Positions 46,951 through 57,069 of a stretch of 64,000 bases of DNA are shown piece after piece. The notes beneath the pieces are model-generated. The model did not search any database. It had not been told where the DNA came from and worked only from the letters and a program-made list of their open reading frames with translations. Within the stretch, counting starts at the first letter, position 1. Each line of letters starts with the position of its first letter. The stretch is from Litorimonas sp965205225 (GTDB taxonomy: Bacteria > Pseudomonadota > Alphaproteobacteria > Caulobacterales > Maricaulaceae): positions 248,001-312,000 of the forward strand of contig CBDBFZ010000003.1 of the NCBI GenBank assembly GCA_965205225.1, given 5' to 3'. The translations under genes were made by a program, and so were the position numbers.

Positions 46951-47505
46951 ATGTCCAATCCCGTCACCATCCAAGAATTCATTCAAACTCGGAAACAAAA
47001 ACAATTTGAGAATGATTTTTTTAAAAATTCCGGAAGTTTTGAAAAATGGGAGAATTGCGATGATGAAGGATGGGTCGAAGGGAATGTGAAATTTCACGTC
47101 GAGTTGGAAGATATATTAACTTATTCGGAAGGTATTATGGACAATAATCCGCTCTTTAATGATTCCGAGGCGGCCAAAGATGGACCTTATGGTGAAATAG
47201 TTGCGCATCCGATGTTTTTAACGCAAGCCGTATTTTGGGCTACTGGCGTTGATGGCCCAGGAAGTTGGATAAAGACGCCGGGGGCGATTAATCCGGGTCA
47301 AAAAATTGAATTTCTTCTGCCCGTTAAGGTGGGAGATATCCTGTCTCACCGCAGCAGATTTCACGACAAATACATAAAGCGCGGAAAGCGATATCTCACC
47401 TATAACACCGAATGGTACAACCAGAACAATGATATTGTGTGCAAATGGTTAGGTACACTTATCATTCCGATCTCGACCGGTGAAGATAAACACAAATGGC
47501 TGTAG
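46951..47505 (+). CDS. MaoC-like/hotdog dehydratase-type protein
   Basis: 184 residues from ATG 46951 (MSNPVTIQEFIQ); an in-frame ATG at 46885 is possible but lies in poor coding sequence. The segment FHVELEDILTYSEGIMDNNPLFND...GEIVAHPMFL resembles the substrate-binding half of MaoC-type hydratases and FAS1-like dehydratase domains, and PGQKIEFLLPVKVGDILSHRSRFHDKY is the usual second half. It probably handles an acyl-CoA, but the substrate is unknown. The gene has lower GC than the tyrosine operon and sits alone between transposase remnants, which suggests transfer. Confidence 0.75.
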   Translation: MSNPVTIQEFIQTRKQKQFENDFFKNSGSFEKWENCDDEGWVEGNVKFHVELEDILTYSEGIMDNNPLFNDSEAAKDGPYGEIVAHPMFLTQAVFWATGVDGPGSWIKTPGAINPGQKIEFLLPVKVGDILSHRSRFHDKYIKRGKRYLTYNTEWYNQNNDIVCKWLGTLIIPISTGEDKHKWL

Positions 47506-47528
47506 CCAGCCTCACTGTATTAGAAAAT

Positions 47529-48259
47529 GGGTCATGCCTAGTTGATTGGCTCCGCATAGGATCTAAGTCACTGTATGCAATGAAAATCATCACTCAAAAG
47601 GTTCGCATCTGTCCGAGCGCAAAATTCGGGGGGGCGTTCGCTGCTTCGCCGCTGATCTGACAGCCCTGCAAACAGCCCAACTGACAGGGCTTAACCGTAA
47701 CACCATCAACCGGATCTACCGCGCTCTTCGCGAACGCATCCATTGGGCCTGCGAGGCGGACAAACCCTTCTTCGGTGTGGTCGAGGTTGATGAAAGCTAT
47801 TTCGGCGCAACCCGCGTCAAGGGCAAACGCGGGCGCGGGGCCTATGGCAAGACCACCCCGTTTGGCATCTACGAACGGGCCGGGCGGGTCTATACCGAGA
47901 TTGTGCCAGACTGCTCCAGAACCACCCTACAGGGGATTATCCGGGGTAGGGTTGACCCGTCTTCCATCATCAACTCCGATGGCTGGCGCGGCTATAACGG
48001 ACTGGTCGATATAGGCTATGGTCATTATCGGGTAGATCATTCCAGGGATGAGTTCGCCCAGGGCCCGACCCACATCAACGGCATCGAAGGCTTCTGGGGG
48101 CTGGCCAAGGTGCGTCTAGCGAAGTTTAAGGGCGTTCCAAAACACACCTTTCATCTACACCTGAAGGAAACGGAATGGAGATATAATCACAGGCTTGAAG
48201 ACAAGTACAAAACCCTGTTACGATACTTCAGAGAAAATCCAATCAACTAGGCAAGACCC
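47529..48259 (+). mobile_element. IS1595-family element
   Basis: 731 bases with 21-base terminal repeats that match at 20 positions: GGGTCATGCCTAGTTGATTG at the left and (complement of right end) GGGTCTTGCCTAGTTGATTG. Flanking eight-base sequences TAGAAAAT and TTAAAATT are similar but not identical. Confidence 0.88.
47606..48250 (+). CDS. IS1595-family (ISXO2-like) transposase, start codon lost
   Basis: The frame reads HLSERKIRGGVRCFAADLTALQTA from 47606 with no ATG, GTG or TTG before it in frame after the preceding stop. The first GTG in the core is at 47777. The DDE-type core has EVDESYFGATRVKGKRGRG, INSDGWRGYNGL, and GIEGFWGLAK with N and H of the ISXO2 type. It ends RYNHRLEDKYKTLLRYF. 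It may be inactive because the N-terminal start is missing or mutated. Confidence 0.8.
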   Translation, partial: HLSERKIRGGVRCFAADLTALQTAQLTGLNRNTINRIYRALRERIHWACEADKPFFGVVEVDESYFGATRVKGKRGRGAYGKTTPFGIYERAGRVYTEIVPDCSRTTLQGIIRGRVDPSSIINSDGWRGYNGLVDIGYGHYRVDHSRDEFAQGPTHINGIEGFWGLAKVRLAKFKGVPKHTFHLHLKETEWRYNHRLEDKYKTLLRYFRENPIN

Positions 48260-48343
48260 TTAAAATTAAACATGGGCCTTAACTCTACGTCTTCCAAGGT
48301 AGACGAAGGGGTCTGAAAACACCGAACACCCGACTATGTAAAG

Positions 48344-48970
48344 TTAATGAGAGATTGCGATTGCATCTTTGGCCAATTTTGTAATTTCTACGAAATTGCC
48401 GGACTCAATTGCGTCTTTTGGTGTCAGCCAAGACCCTCCGCATGCAAGGACAGCTGGCACCGCAAGATATTCATTGAGGTTTGCAGGACTAACCCCGCCC
48501 GTTGGCATAAAACGCATATCCCGAAAAACGGAGGATAAAGCCTTGAGCATTTTAGGGCCACCAACAAGTGACGCTGGGAAAAGCTTTACGGTCCGAAGTC
48601 CCATATTCCAAGCGTGTTGAAGCTCTGTAGCGGTTGATATACCCGGTAGAATTGGGATCTCTGCGGTATTCGCGACTTTAACAGAGGCTGGATCAAGTCC
48701 AGGAGAGACAATAAAGCTCGCCCCGCGCCGAATAACTTCACGGCTTTGATCTGCGCTTAGTACTGTCCCCGCGCCAACATGAGCTTTGGGAAATTCCTTG
48801 GCAATCGCCTCAAGACAGTCGAGGGCTGCATCCGTTCGCAAAACCACTTCTAAAACATCCAGACCTCCCTCCAACAAAGCTTCCGCAATTTTCAAAGCTG
48901 TTTTGGGGTCATCAGATTGAACGAGCGGGACGACACGTTTGTCTTCAAGAGATTTAATTAAGTCCGACAT
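48344..48970 (-). CDS. eda: 2-dehydro-3-deoxy-phosphogluconate aldolase
   Basis: A 208-residue class I aldolase splitting KDPG into pyruvate and glyceraldehyde 3-phosphate. VLEVVLRT supplies the catalytic glutamate, VKLFPAS the Schiff-base lysine, and MPTGGVSP the phosphate-binding loop. It is the last gene of the uronate block and completes the path uronate to KDG to KDPG to pyruvate with the kinase at 54970. Confidence 0.95.
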   Translation of the reverse strand: MSDLIKSLEDKRVVPLVQSDDPKTALKIAEALLEGGLDVLEVVLRTDAALDCLEAIAKEFPKAHVGAGTVLSADQSREVIRRGASFIVSPGLDPASVKVANTAEIPILPGISTATELQHAWNMGLRTVKLFPASLVGGPKMLKALSSVFRDMRFMPTGGVSPANLNEYLAVPAVLACGGSWLTPKDAIESGNFVEITKLAKDAIAISH

Positions 48971-48978
48971 TGTAAATC

Positions 48979-50004
48979 CTAATTGTTGGCGTTCGGCGTG
49001 AAAATAGCTTTTGACTCACCCCAATTCATAACCATTTCTGGCCAGATTCTTAATGGATCATCGTCGATACCGCGAAGTCCAAATCCATGACCACCTGAGT
49101 CAAAAACATGTAATGCCGCAGATACCCCGGCCTTTCTAAACGCGTTATAGGCCATCAAAGCATTTTCAACTGGCACAGACATATCATTTGTGGCGTGGAG
49201 TATGAATACTGGCGGGGCGTTTTCCGGCGGACTATTCTCAACGGAATACAGTTTTTGTCGCTCTATCGAAGCGCCCGCCCCAACCATATTCTCACTAGTA
49301 GATTCATGCGTGAAAGGCTTTGTGAGCGTAATCACAGGATAGATAAGAACGCTGGCATCCGGACGCGCAGAATAGTTATCCACCTCATCGATTTTGCCAT
49401 AAACTGTGTCATCAAACCGTGTTGAAAGTGCCCCGGCTAAATGTCCACCGGCAGAAAACCCCATGGACATAATACGGTTTGGATTAATCCTGTCTTGTTC
49501 CGAACGCGCACGGATAAGACGCATTGATCGCTGGGCGTCCTGTAGTGGTGTGTCCGGACCGGCTTCCCAACCTTGATGAGGTAGGCGGTATGATAAGACG
49601 TAAACCGTCACTCCGCAGCGCGCATACCACCTCGCGCTTTCCCACCCCTCTTTCTCAACAACAACCCACCTATAGCCTCCGCCAGGAATAATCAGCAAAG
49701 CAGAGCCATCAGGGTTTTTAGGTTTGAAAATCGACAAGTTAGGGTTCGTGACTTCATTATGTGACCTATCAGGCAAACCAAATCGATTATCCCTCTCAAC
49801 ATAGTGTTCTGCCAACCCATCAGGAATGCCCCCCGGCGGGTCAGAGGGCCAAACAGGCACGACCTCGTCAGGCAATCGCTCTAAATCCACAATTAGCGAG
49901 GCCGACCCTACCAGTTTACTCTCGCCTATGTTTGTTGAACTCTCTTTTGCTTGGCAGCCCAATAAAAAGAGAAGGCAGATGCTCAGTAGGAAACGCATGC
50001 TCAC
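48979..50004 (-). CDS. alpha/beta hydrolase lipoprotein, acetyl-xylan-esterase-like
   Basis: 341 residues with the lipoprotein signal MSMRFLLSICLLFLLGC. The oxyanion-hole loop GGGYRWVV and the nucleophile elbow GFSAGGHLAG are clear; FILHATNDMSVPVENAL gives the acid and the H in DSGGHGFGLRG completes the triad. It resembles BD-FAE/Axe2-type carbohydrate esterases that remove acetyl groups from polysaccharide fragments outside the cytoplasm. It lies eight bases upstream of eda and four downstream of the TRAP permease, in the same transcript. Confidence 0.85.
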   Translation of the reverse strand: MSMRFLLSICLLFLLGCQAKESSTNIGESKLVGSASLIVDLERLPDEVVPVWPSDPPGGIPDGLAEHYVERDNRFGLPDRSHNEVTNPNLSIFKPKNPDGSALLIIPGGGYRWVVVEKEGWESARWYARCGVTVYVLSYRLPHQGWEAGPDTPLQDAQRSMRLIRARSEQDRINPNRIMSMGFSAGGHLAGALSTRFDDTVYGKIDEVDNYSARPDASVLIYPVITLTKPFTHESTSENMVGAGASIERQKLYSVENSPPENAPPVFILHATNDMSVPVENALMAYNAFRKAGVSAALHVFDSGGHGFGLRGIDDDPLRIWPEMVMNWGESKAIFTPNANN

Positions 50005-50007
50005 GCC

Positions 50008-51286
50008 TTAAAATAGGTTTGGCAGAGTCATCGATATCTGCGGAACAAATGTTATAATCAACAATGCAAATATCAGGGCTCCATAAAACGGCCAGATCGT
50101 CTTTACGGCCTCTTCTATGGGCACTTTACCCACTGCCGCTCCAACAAACAAAACAGAGCCTACAGGTGGTGTCACGAGTCCAATTCCCAGATTCAGCATC
50201 ATAATGATGCCGAAATGCACTGGGTCGACTCCAACCTGCATAACCACAGGAAGTAAGATAGGTGTCAAGATCACAATCAAAGGCGACATATCCATGAATG
50301 TTCCCAAGAGCAGTAAAATCAAGTTCATGATCAGTAATACCAAGATCGGGTTCTCCGTGAGCGTCGTTATCATTGCAGCCAGCTGCTCAGGGGCCTGAAG
50401 AATTGCCAGAGCATAGCCAAAAGCACTTGCAGCTCCGATAATCATCAGCACCATCGCGGTAATACGAATAGATTGCATGGCGGACTCAATAAATTTCGTC
50501 CACCCCAAGGTTCGATAGACAAGGGCCCCGATGATTACTGTGTAGATAACAGCAATGCCCGAAGATTCCGTCGCCGTGAAAATTCCCGACAGAATACCAC
50601 CCATAATTATAACCGCCGTCAACAAGCCAGGAACAGCAAAAACGATTGCTTTGAGAAAACTCCTCCAACCAGGAAACGCGCCTCTGCTATATCCTCTTTT
50701 CACCGCAACGACCCAAGCAACGAACATTAACAACAAGGCGGTTAGAACTCCGGGAACTATCCCCGCCAAAAAGAGGTCTCCAATCGAGACCCCAATCCCA
50801 GAGGCAGCTGAGTAAATAATCATGTTGTGGGACGGCGGTATCAGTAACCCAACAATGGCCCCGGTTACCGTAACGTTTACGGCGTAGTCACCATCATAAC
50901 CTTTTTCTTTCATAAGCGGCATGAGCGTGGAACCCATAGCGGAAGCACTCGCAATAGCTGAGCCCGATACAGCTCCAAATAAGGTAGAGGCTCCAACATT
51001 GACTGGCCCCAAACCACCCCTCAGCTGGCCAACAGCGGCTTCAGCAATTTGGACTAGCCGTTCTGCAATCCCCGATCGATACATGAGGTCTCCGGCGAAT
51101 ATGAAAAAGGGAATAGCCATGAGGGAAAAAATACTGACTCCAGCAGCCATGCGTTGGAAGACCACGACGAGCGGAATATCCATAGCAAAAAAAACAAGCC
51201 ATGGAGGACACAAGCAATGACCATGCGACGGGCACCCCTACAGCTAAGCAAAGGCATAAAACGCCAAGAAGAATAATTAATTCCAT
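50008..51286 (-). pseudogene. dctM: TRAP transporter large permease DctM, frameshifted
   Basis: The normal N-terminus MELIILLGVLCLCLAVGVPVAW begins at 51286, overlapping dctQ, but runs out of frame at a run of eight T (plus strand A at 51187-51194). The remaining 390 residues follow in another frame (FFAMDIPLVVVFQRMAAGV to the end), with the typical GLLIPPSHNMIIY, LGTFMDMSPLIVILTPI and GLVTPPVGSVLFVG helices. The interval is 1279 bases, one more than 426 codons, so one extra T explains it. It is either a loss-of-function lesion, a sequencing error, or corrected by slippage on the T run. Confidence 0.82.
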
Positions 51287-51756
51287 GTCTGTTGCTCCTG
51301 ACTATTCTCCGAAGTTCTGGCCTCACGGAACAGTATTCGTTCAAGTGAAAACACGATAATTAAACCGCCAGCTAAAGGCACCCCTCCATAAGCGAAGCCT
51401 CTTGGGAGACCTAATGAAGGGATCGTATGAGACCACGTTCTGACAACCAACTCCCCTCCCCAAATCAACATGGCGAGCCCACAAAACCCCACAATAATGT
51501 CTTGCAAAAGCTGCATGCGATCACGCCACCGTTTCCCAAGGGAGTTTTCCAAGGCAACAATGCGGATATGAAACCCCTCTCGCACGCCCGCTGCCGCTGC
51601 GAGGCTGACATACCAAATCATAAGCATAAGTGAGGCTTGTTCAGCCCAAGAAGGTGAGGAGTTGAGAACATAACGTCCAAAAACCTGCCAACCGACAATT
51701 AGTGTCATTAGCACCAAACCAAACGCAGCCAGTTTAACCAATATATCCGAGGCCAA
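51277..51756 (-). CDS. dctQ: TRAP transporter small permease DctQ, early stop before TTG restart
   Basis: 159 residues with four membrane helices and the family features WQVFGRYVLNSSPSWAEQASL and LAAAAGVREGFHIRI. The expected start is ATG 51786, just after the dctP stop and behind GAGG, but codon 10 there is TAA (MKSILQSFS then stop), after which the frame continues LASDILVKL. The current open frame can only begin at TTG 51756. With the dctM frameshift this suggests the transporter is being lost. Confidence 0.82.
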   Translation of the reverse strand: MASDILVKLAAFGLVLMTLIVGWQVFGRYVLNSSPSWAEQASLMLMIWYVSLAAAAGVREGFHIRIVALENSLGKRWRDRMQLLQDIIVGFCGLAMLIWGGELVVRTWSHTIPSLGLPRGFAYGGVPLAGGLIIVFSLERILFREARTSENSQEQQTWN

Positions 51757-51788
51757 TTAACTAAATGATTGAAGAATACTTTTCATAA

Positions 51789-52787
51789 TTAACCTCGTAA
51801 ACTTTCACCAATCTTAAGAGTATCGGCCAGAAGCTTTTTCTGAAGATCAGATGTTACAAACATATCCCATACTGGCTTCATCCGATCTCGAAATGCACTC
51901 AGGTCTTTGACTTCGTTAACCTCGATACCAGCCTTCACAAGAGTGTCTTTGGAGTCTTCGACCCTTTTATCCCAAAGTGTCCTCATGAGAGTGACAGACT
52001 CTTTAGCGGCTCTCTTAATTAATTTTTGATCCGTTTCGCTAAGCTTATTCCAACGGCTTAGAGACATCACCAAGACTTCAGGCGCCATAGAGTGTCGTGT
52101 CAAACTGTAATATTGTGCGGTTTCAAAATGACGGCCACTTTGATAAGACGGCCAATTATTTTCAGCGCCATCAATAACGCCCTGCACGAGCGCCTGGTAG
52201 ACTTCGCCAAGTGACATAGGTGTTGGATCAGCTCCAAGGTTCCTCACCATATTCACATTTAAATCAGAATTCATGACGCGAAACTTCATACCCTCCATAT
52301 CTTCTGGCGTCAGAATTGGGCGTTTAGTGTTGTAAAAGCTTCTCTGTCCGGAGTCATAAAAACATAGACCGACAAGGTTATGAGGTTTGAGCCCTTCCAG
52401 GATTGCTTCTCCCACATCACCATCTAACGTCGCCCTTAAATGCTCAGTTGATTGAAATAAGAAAGGAAGAGACGGAATAATTGTTAAAGGCTCAATAGCA
52501 TTAAGAGGGCCAATATGAACGCGGTTCATATCAAGCCCACCAAAGGATGTTATCTCTAGCGTGTCCCGTTCGGATCCCAATTGGCCGCCTGCATAAACTC
52601 TTATGTCTAGACGTCCATTCGTTTCCTGACTTAACAGCTTTCCCATATATTCCACAGCTTCAACTGTAGGATAACCTCTGGGATGGGTATCAGAAGATAA
52701 AAGGGGCCGTTTAATAGCAGATTGACATCCAGTGACCCCGATACCACCCATGGCCATTAGCGACATGGCTGTTCGTCTTGTAAACAT
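51789..52787 (-). CDS. dctP: TRAP transporter solute-binding protein DctP
   Basis: 332 residues of the DctP family, the periplasmic receptor of a TRAP uptake system. The N-terminus MFTRRTAMSLMAMGGIGVTGC combines an RR motif with a lipobox. Binding-site segments are YNTKRPILTPEDMEGMKFRVMNS with the conserved arginine that grips the substrate carboxylate, and GVIDGAENNWPSY. The neighbouring KDG kinase, KDPG aldolase and DhuI/DhuD-like genes argue for uptake of a uronate or unsaturated uronate. This subunit is intact although both permease genes are damaged. Confidence 0.92.
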   Translation of the reverse strand: MFTRRTAMSLMAMGGIGVTGCQSAIKRPLLSSDTHPRGYPTVEAVEYMGKLLSQETNGRLDIRVYAGGQLGSERDTLEITSFGGLDMNRVHIGPLNAIEPLTIIPSLPFLFQSTEHLRATLDGDVGEAILEGLKPHNLVGLCFYDSGQRSFYNTKRPILTPEDMEGMKFRVMNSDLNVNMVRNLGADPTPMSLGEVYQALVQGVIDGAENNWPSYQSGRHFETAQYYSLTRHSMAPEVLVMSLSRWNKLSETDQKLIKRAAKESVTLMRTLWDKRVEDSKDTLVKAGIEVNEVKDLSAFRDRMKPVWDMFVTSDLQKKLLADTLKIGESLRG

Positions 52788-52811
52788 ATCTTCTACCTTT
52801 GCGTTATATTT

Positions 52812-53351
52812 TTAGTGTTCCCAGCGCTCATCCAGCAATTTAGCTTCGTCATTTTTTACTTGTATTTCGTAGGCTGGGTCTGATGGGCTCCCCGGATTGA
52901 AAAACTCAAAAATGACAGATTCATCAGTCTGAATGCTCTCAATAATTCGCGCAGGGCTCACGTCTCCAGAAGCTTTCATTGCCATCTGCTGAACAGCAGT
53001 AGAAAGGTCAGAGAATCCAATATCTCGTTGAATTTCAACGATAACGGGCCCCTGAGCCTCCATGAGGACATCGAGCCCAATCTCATCGCCATTGCCGATT
53101 GTACCTTCAATATCATAATAGGTACGGCCATCTCGGACCTTTTTTTGTATCTCTTCGGCCGTAAAGTCAGGACGCTTGGTTTTAACAAGCGTAGCTACGC
53201 TGGCTGGTAAGTCAGCGGCATTTATCTCCGTAATAACAACCTTCGTGCTATCCACCATCTGATGCGGTGTTTCACTTGTTTCGCCTGCTTTATTTGCGCA
53301 AGCCGTAACAAAAATGCCCGCAATTAATACGCCTATAATCCTTTTCATCAT
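52812..53351 (-). CDS. lipoprotein with PepSY-like domain, unknown role
   Basis: About 179 residues from the ATG at 53351 behind AAGGAAG, with the signal MMKRIIGVLIAGIFVTAC. The mature part has one domain with LPASVATLVKTKRPDFTAEEIQKKV and TYYDIEGTIGNGDEIGLDVLM, the pattern of PepSY-like proteins that fold as small sheets against a helix. A C-terminal stretch about residues 130-179 is unassigned. It lies inside the uronate operon between the carboxylesterase and dctP; a function there is not known to me. Confidence 0.7.
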   Translation of the reverse strand: MMKRIIGVLIAGIFVTACANKAGETSETPHQMVDSTKVVITEINAADLPASVATLVKTKRPDFTAEEIQKKVRDGRTYYDIEGTIGNGDEIGLDVLMEAQGPVIVEIQRDIGFSDLSTAVQQMAMKASGDVSPARIIESIQTDESVIFEFFNPGSPSDPAYEIQVKNDEAKLLDERWEH

Positions 53352-53367
53352 GTCTTCCTTCTGTTGA

Positions 53368-54928
53368 TTAGCTGCCCCATTGTGTGAAGGGAACTCTGGC
53401 AAAGAGCTCTCTTTCAACCCGTCTTGGATCGTTTTTAAGTTCGGTTATTTTCCCGAAAACCATTGTTTCCCTATCGGGCAGACTATGCGGCTTCCATGAC
53501 GGGATACCTTTGTGATTTGGGTCACCCTTGCTGGCCAGATTTATTAAGGCCGTAGAAAGCTGGTCCGCCACCTTTTTAGCCTCTGAAGATGTCCCTGAAA
53601 AAGCGCCGGGCTTTTCCAGATTGTCAAAAGCGTGCGCAATATCAATTGTATGCGGCGCGCCCCATTTGCCGTTATCATCAGGAGATGGCAGATTAAATTG
53701 GTAAACCCAAGTTGGCCCTCCTTGCCGAGCTCTAGCATCGGATTCTTCGACTTAGCCTCTCAGCCGTACTCGCCGCGAAAAAAATGTCTGAGGGAGAATA
53801 TTTAGGATAAGCTTTCCGGTAGGTTTCCATAACAAGATCTGGATTGATATCACAGCGCATATGGCGCGCCAGATAGCCCGGTAAATCGTCCCAACTTAAA
53901 TCAAAAGTTTCCGGTTCTTTCCGTCCAATTAAGTTTCGGGTTTCATCCTTAGTGTTCCCCAATATCATTGGGGTATGTTTAGATTGCCGTGGAGCATCTG
54001 GCCAAAATGGATGTCTCGACAACATACGGTCATCTAGGACTGGTCCAAAATATAAACGCCGCGCTTTATTAACAGAATCGGATTGCTGAAGGGCTTGCAA
54101 GAGCGCTTCTACTGGTAAGCTTCGTAGCCTATCCGGCTCCATCTTACCCTTAAAAAAGGATAGAAATTTTTCAGCCCTTGCCGTCCCGTTTAACGGGCCA
54201 CAGGCCGTCACTTGCTGGCCACTCATCGTCGCAGCAGACTGAAACAACCCCTTAGCTGACGGACTTGCCATTAAGGTCGCAATCTTGGCTCCGCCGCCAG
54301 ATTGACCAAAGACCATAATCCGGTTCGTATCCCCTCCAAATTTGGCTATATTGTTTTTGATCCAGTTTAAAGCCAACACTAAATCCCATTGACCTGCATT
54401 GCCGCTATCAGGAAACTCACCTGGGAAAATTCTGTCTAGATATAGATAACCAAAGGCATTCAAACGGTGGTTTACGGTTACAACGACAACATCACCTTTT
54501 GAGACTAAGTTGGTCCCATCATAAAGAGGGTCTGAGCCGGAACCCGCCGCATAGGCTCCGCCATGAAAATAAACCATGACTGGGCGCTTGGCCCCCTGCT
54601 TCGCTTCAGATGTCCAAATGTTTAAAAATAGACAATCCTCGCTCCTCAATCTGTCACCAGATTGAGGAGAAGCTGAACCGTATTCTTTAGCTGGAACGAT
54701 CCCCGTATTAAATTTGGCAGCTATAGGCTTGGAGAATCGTGATCCATAACTATCCTCTCCATAGCGAACCCCCTTATAAACATTTACACCTTGAGCATTT
54801 TGATAGCCTTCGACAGCTCCGGACGTCGTGATCACGACCTGACTGGGTAAAGCTTCTGACGCAAATGCCGTTGCCGCAACCATCATTGCCAGGGACCCCG
54901 TCAATGTCGCACGGCGTGATACTGTCAT
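53368..54928 (-). pseudogene. type-B carboxylesterase, frameshifted near C-terminus
   Basis: An exported esterase (signal MTVSRRATLTGSLAMMVAATAFA). The first 395 residues carry SEDCLFLNIWTS, YFHGGAYAAGSG (oxyanion hole) and the nucleophile GQSGGGAKI. At about 53735 the open frame ends in ERLSRRIRC, while the next frame continues SDARARQGGPTWVYQF ... GAPHTIDIAHAFDN, which holds the catalytic histidine, and runs to VPFTQWGS at 53368. A one-base indel thus separates the histidine from the rest. Unless corrected, the product is inactive. It probably removed ester groups from uronate-containing glycans. Confidence 0.85.
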
Positions 54929-54969
54929 CAGCCTGACACCATAGATTTTATGTGAGAAACGCTTTGCAT

Positions 54970-55998
54970 TTATCTCTGGACGCGCCCCGATCCATCACCT
55001 GACATTAGCTTTTCAACCTCTGGCACCGTAACGCGATTAAAATCACCAGAAATAGTATGCTTAAGACAGCTAGCAGCGACGGCAAAGTCTATTGAGCTTT
55101 GCCGGTCGTCATAGGCGTTCAAGCCATAGATAAAGGCTGAAGCGAAGCTATCACCACCGCCTACGCGGTCCACAATATCTGTGAGTTCATAATGACGCGA
55201 TAGCCTGAACCCAGAAGAGTCACGCATGCAGGCCGACCAGCCATTCCGATCTGCACTCTTACTTTCCCGTAGCGTGATCGCTATGGTGTGCATGTTAGGA
55301 TAAATTTCCAGAACTTTAGACGAGAGGGCTTCATATTTGGCCGTGTCTAGCTCACCGCTTTCGACCTCAACATCGGCGGTAATACCCAATGACTTCTGAC
55401 AGTCCTCTTCATTGGCAATTCCGACATGAACATATTTTACCAGTTCAGACATAACTTCAGGGGCGGACTTACCGTATTTCCAAAGCTTACCGCGAAAATT
55501 GAAATCACAAGACACTGTCACGCCGCACTCATTTGCAGCCTTCACACATTCCAAAGATAAATCTGCAGCGCTTTGGGACAATGCAGGGGTGATACCCGTT
55601 ATGTGTAGCCATTTTACGCCATGGAAGATTGCGTTCCAATCAAAGTCACCTGGGGCACATTCAGATATGGAGCTATTCGCACGGTCATAGACAACTTTGG
55701 ACGGCCGCTGATTAGAGCCCGTTTCAAGGTAGTAAATACCAACCCGATCACCTGAACGTTCCACATTAGAAACATCAACAGAATGACTGCGCAATTCGCG
55801 CATAGCCGCGTCGCCAATATCATTGTCCGGCAGCGCTGAAATAAATCCGGCATCAAGTCCATAATTTGACAATGAGACGGCAACGTTAGCCTCTCCACCG
55901 CCAAAGGTAGCTTCGAAGTTAGGCGATTGAAAAAACCTTTCATGCCCAACAGTTTTCAGGCGAAGCATTATTTCGCCAAAAGAAAGAAAATCACTCAT
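54970..55998 (-). CDS. kdgK: 2-keto-3-deoxygluconate kinase, PfkB family
   Basis: 342 residues of the ribokinase family. N-terminal FGEIMLRL and FGGGEANVAVSLSNYG bind the sugar, and the catalytic base is in VGGGDSFASAFIYG near residue 290. It phosphorylates KDG, the product of the SDR downstream of the isomerase, to give KDPG for Eda. It comes directly after the IS-split SDR in the transcript. Confidence 0.92.
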   Translation of the reverse strand: MSDFLSFGEIMLRLKTVGHERFFQSPNFEATFGGGEANVAVSLSNYGLDAGFISALPDNDIGDAAMRELRSHSVDVSNVERSGDRVGIYYLETGSNQRPSKVVYDRANSSISECAPGDFDWNAIFHGVKWLHITGITPALSQSAADLSLECVKAANECGVTVSCDFNFRGKLWKYGKSAPEVMSELVKYVHVGIANEEDCQKSLGITADVEVESGELDTAKYEALSSKVLEIYPNMHTIAITLRESKSADRNGWSACMRDSSGFRLSRHYELTDIVDRVGGGDSFASAFIYGLNAYDDRQSSIDFAVAASCLKHTISGDFNRVTVPEVEKLMSGDGSGRVQR

Positions 55999-56021
55999 TT
56001 AAAAAACCCTATTAATCGCCT

Positions 56022-56117
56022 CTAGCGGGCGAGCCAGCCGCCATCGACAGGCAGCGTGATACCTTGAACATAGTTGGAGGCCGCAGAGGCCAGAAAAACA
56101 ACGGCGCCGCCAAGTTC
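56022..56117 (-). pseudogene. C-terminal piece of the IS-split SDR gene
   Basis: ELGGAVVFLASAASNYVQGI followed by TLPVDGGWLAR and stop is the classic end of a KduD-type short-chain dehydrogenase. It is the missing tail of the gene at 57463-58128; the IS5-family element lies exactly between. Confidence 0.88.
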
Positions 56118-56370
56118 TGAATGTGGACACCTCGAAGAACAGGGTTTTGGGGCCAGTATAGAGGCGAATTTTATAGTCGGCTCTCAGGTCAGGCTTCATA
56201 GAGTGACGAATGCGTGTCCACAGGCGTATTTTGGCATGATTTAGGCCTGCATAAGCGGGGGGATCCGGATTTTGAACAGAATCAGGCTATGGGCTGTCGT
56301 CGCTCATGGAAAACGAGGCGGCGGAAGTTGTAGCTTAGCTTGGCCATGGTGATCCGGCCAGCGGCCCTGG

Positions 56371-56402
56371 CCTGGCCGATTGAGCGCCTGGCCGATTGAG
56401 CG
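56371..56402. repeat. 16-bp tandem duplication in transposase gene
   Basis: CCTGGCCGATTGAGCG is present twice in a row; the second copy shifts the reading frame of the transposase C-terminus. Confidence 0.9.
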
Positions 56403-57039
56403 GATCGTGATCGCCATCGGCCCTTTCTCATATCCGAAGACATGTTCAACACAGGCACGGATGGAGGAGCGGGTCGCATTGCCGCGCCGAATGTGCTTTG
56501 CCATCGGTTTACCGCGGGGCTTCTTTCGATGGATGTTTGAACGATAGCCCTGCGCTTTCAGCCAGGCTTCGTTTCTGGCTGAGCGATAAGCTGTATCCGC
56601 CCAAACAGACTTTGAGCTGTTGGTGGCATCCAGAACCGATGCCAGTTCGTGCCCATCATAGCGGGCCGCATGGGTGCAGGTCTCTCCCCGGACAAAGCGC
56701 CATTTCCGGTCAATACTGATGTGGTTCTTGTACCCAAAGTGAGGGATGGAAATGTCGACAAGGCCTGCGTCCTGTTCCCCTTCTGCGGTCTTTCGCGCCC
56801 TGGAATAGCTGACCACCGCTCGTGCGTCAGTGTCTTTCTGTGCGGCCCTGGCAGGATCGCCCGCGCCAGATAGCGGACGCGCTTTCACCCGCCCTGGCCC
56901 GCTCTTTCTCTTCTTTCCTCATCCGTTGGCGCGGCGCTGACACCAAAGTGGCATCCACGATCTGACCTCCCGTGGGTTTGTAGCCGCGCTTGCAGAGTTG
57001 CTCTTCAAAAGCGGCAAACAGAGATTTGAAAGCACCAGA

Positions 57040-57069
57040 CTGGGTCAGCTTTTCCTGGGTCAGCTTTTC
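57040..57069. repeat. 15-bp tandem duplication in transposase gene
   Basis: CTGGGTCAGCTTTTC is present twice in a row, giving a repeated five-residue KLTQE unit in frame. Confidence 0.9.
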
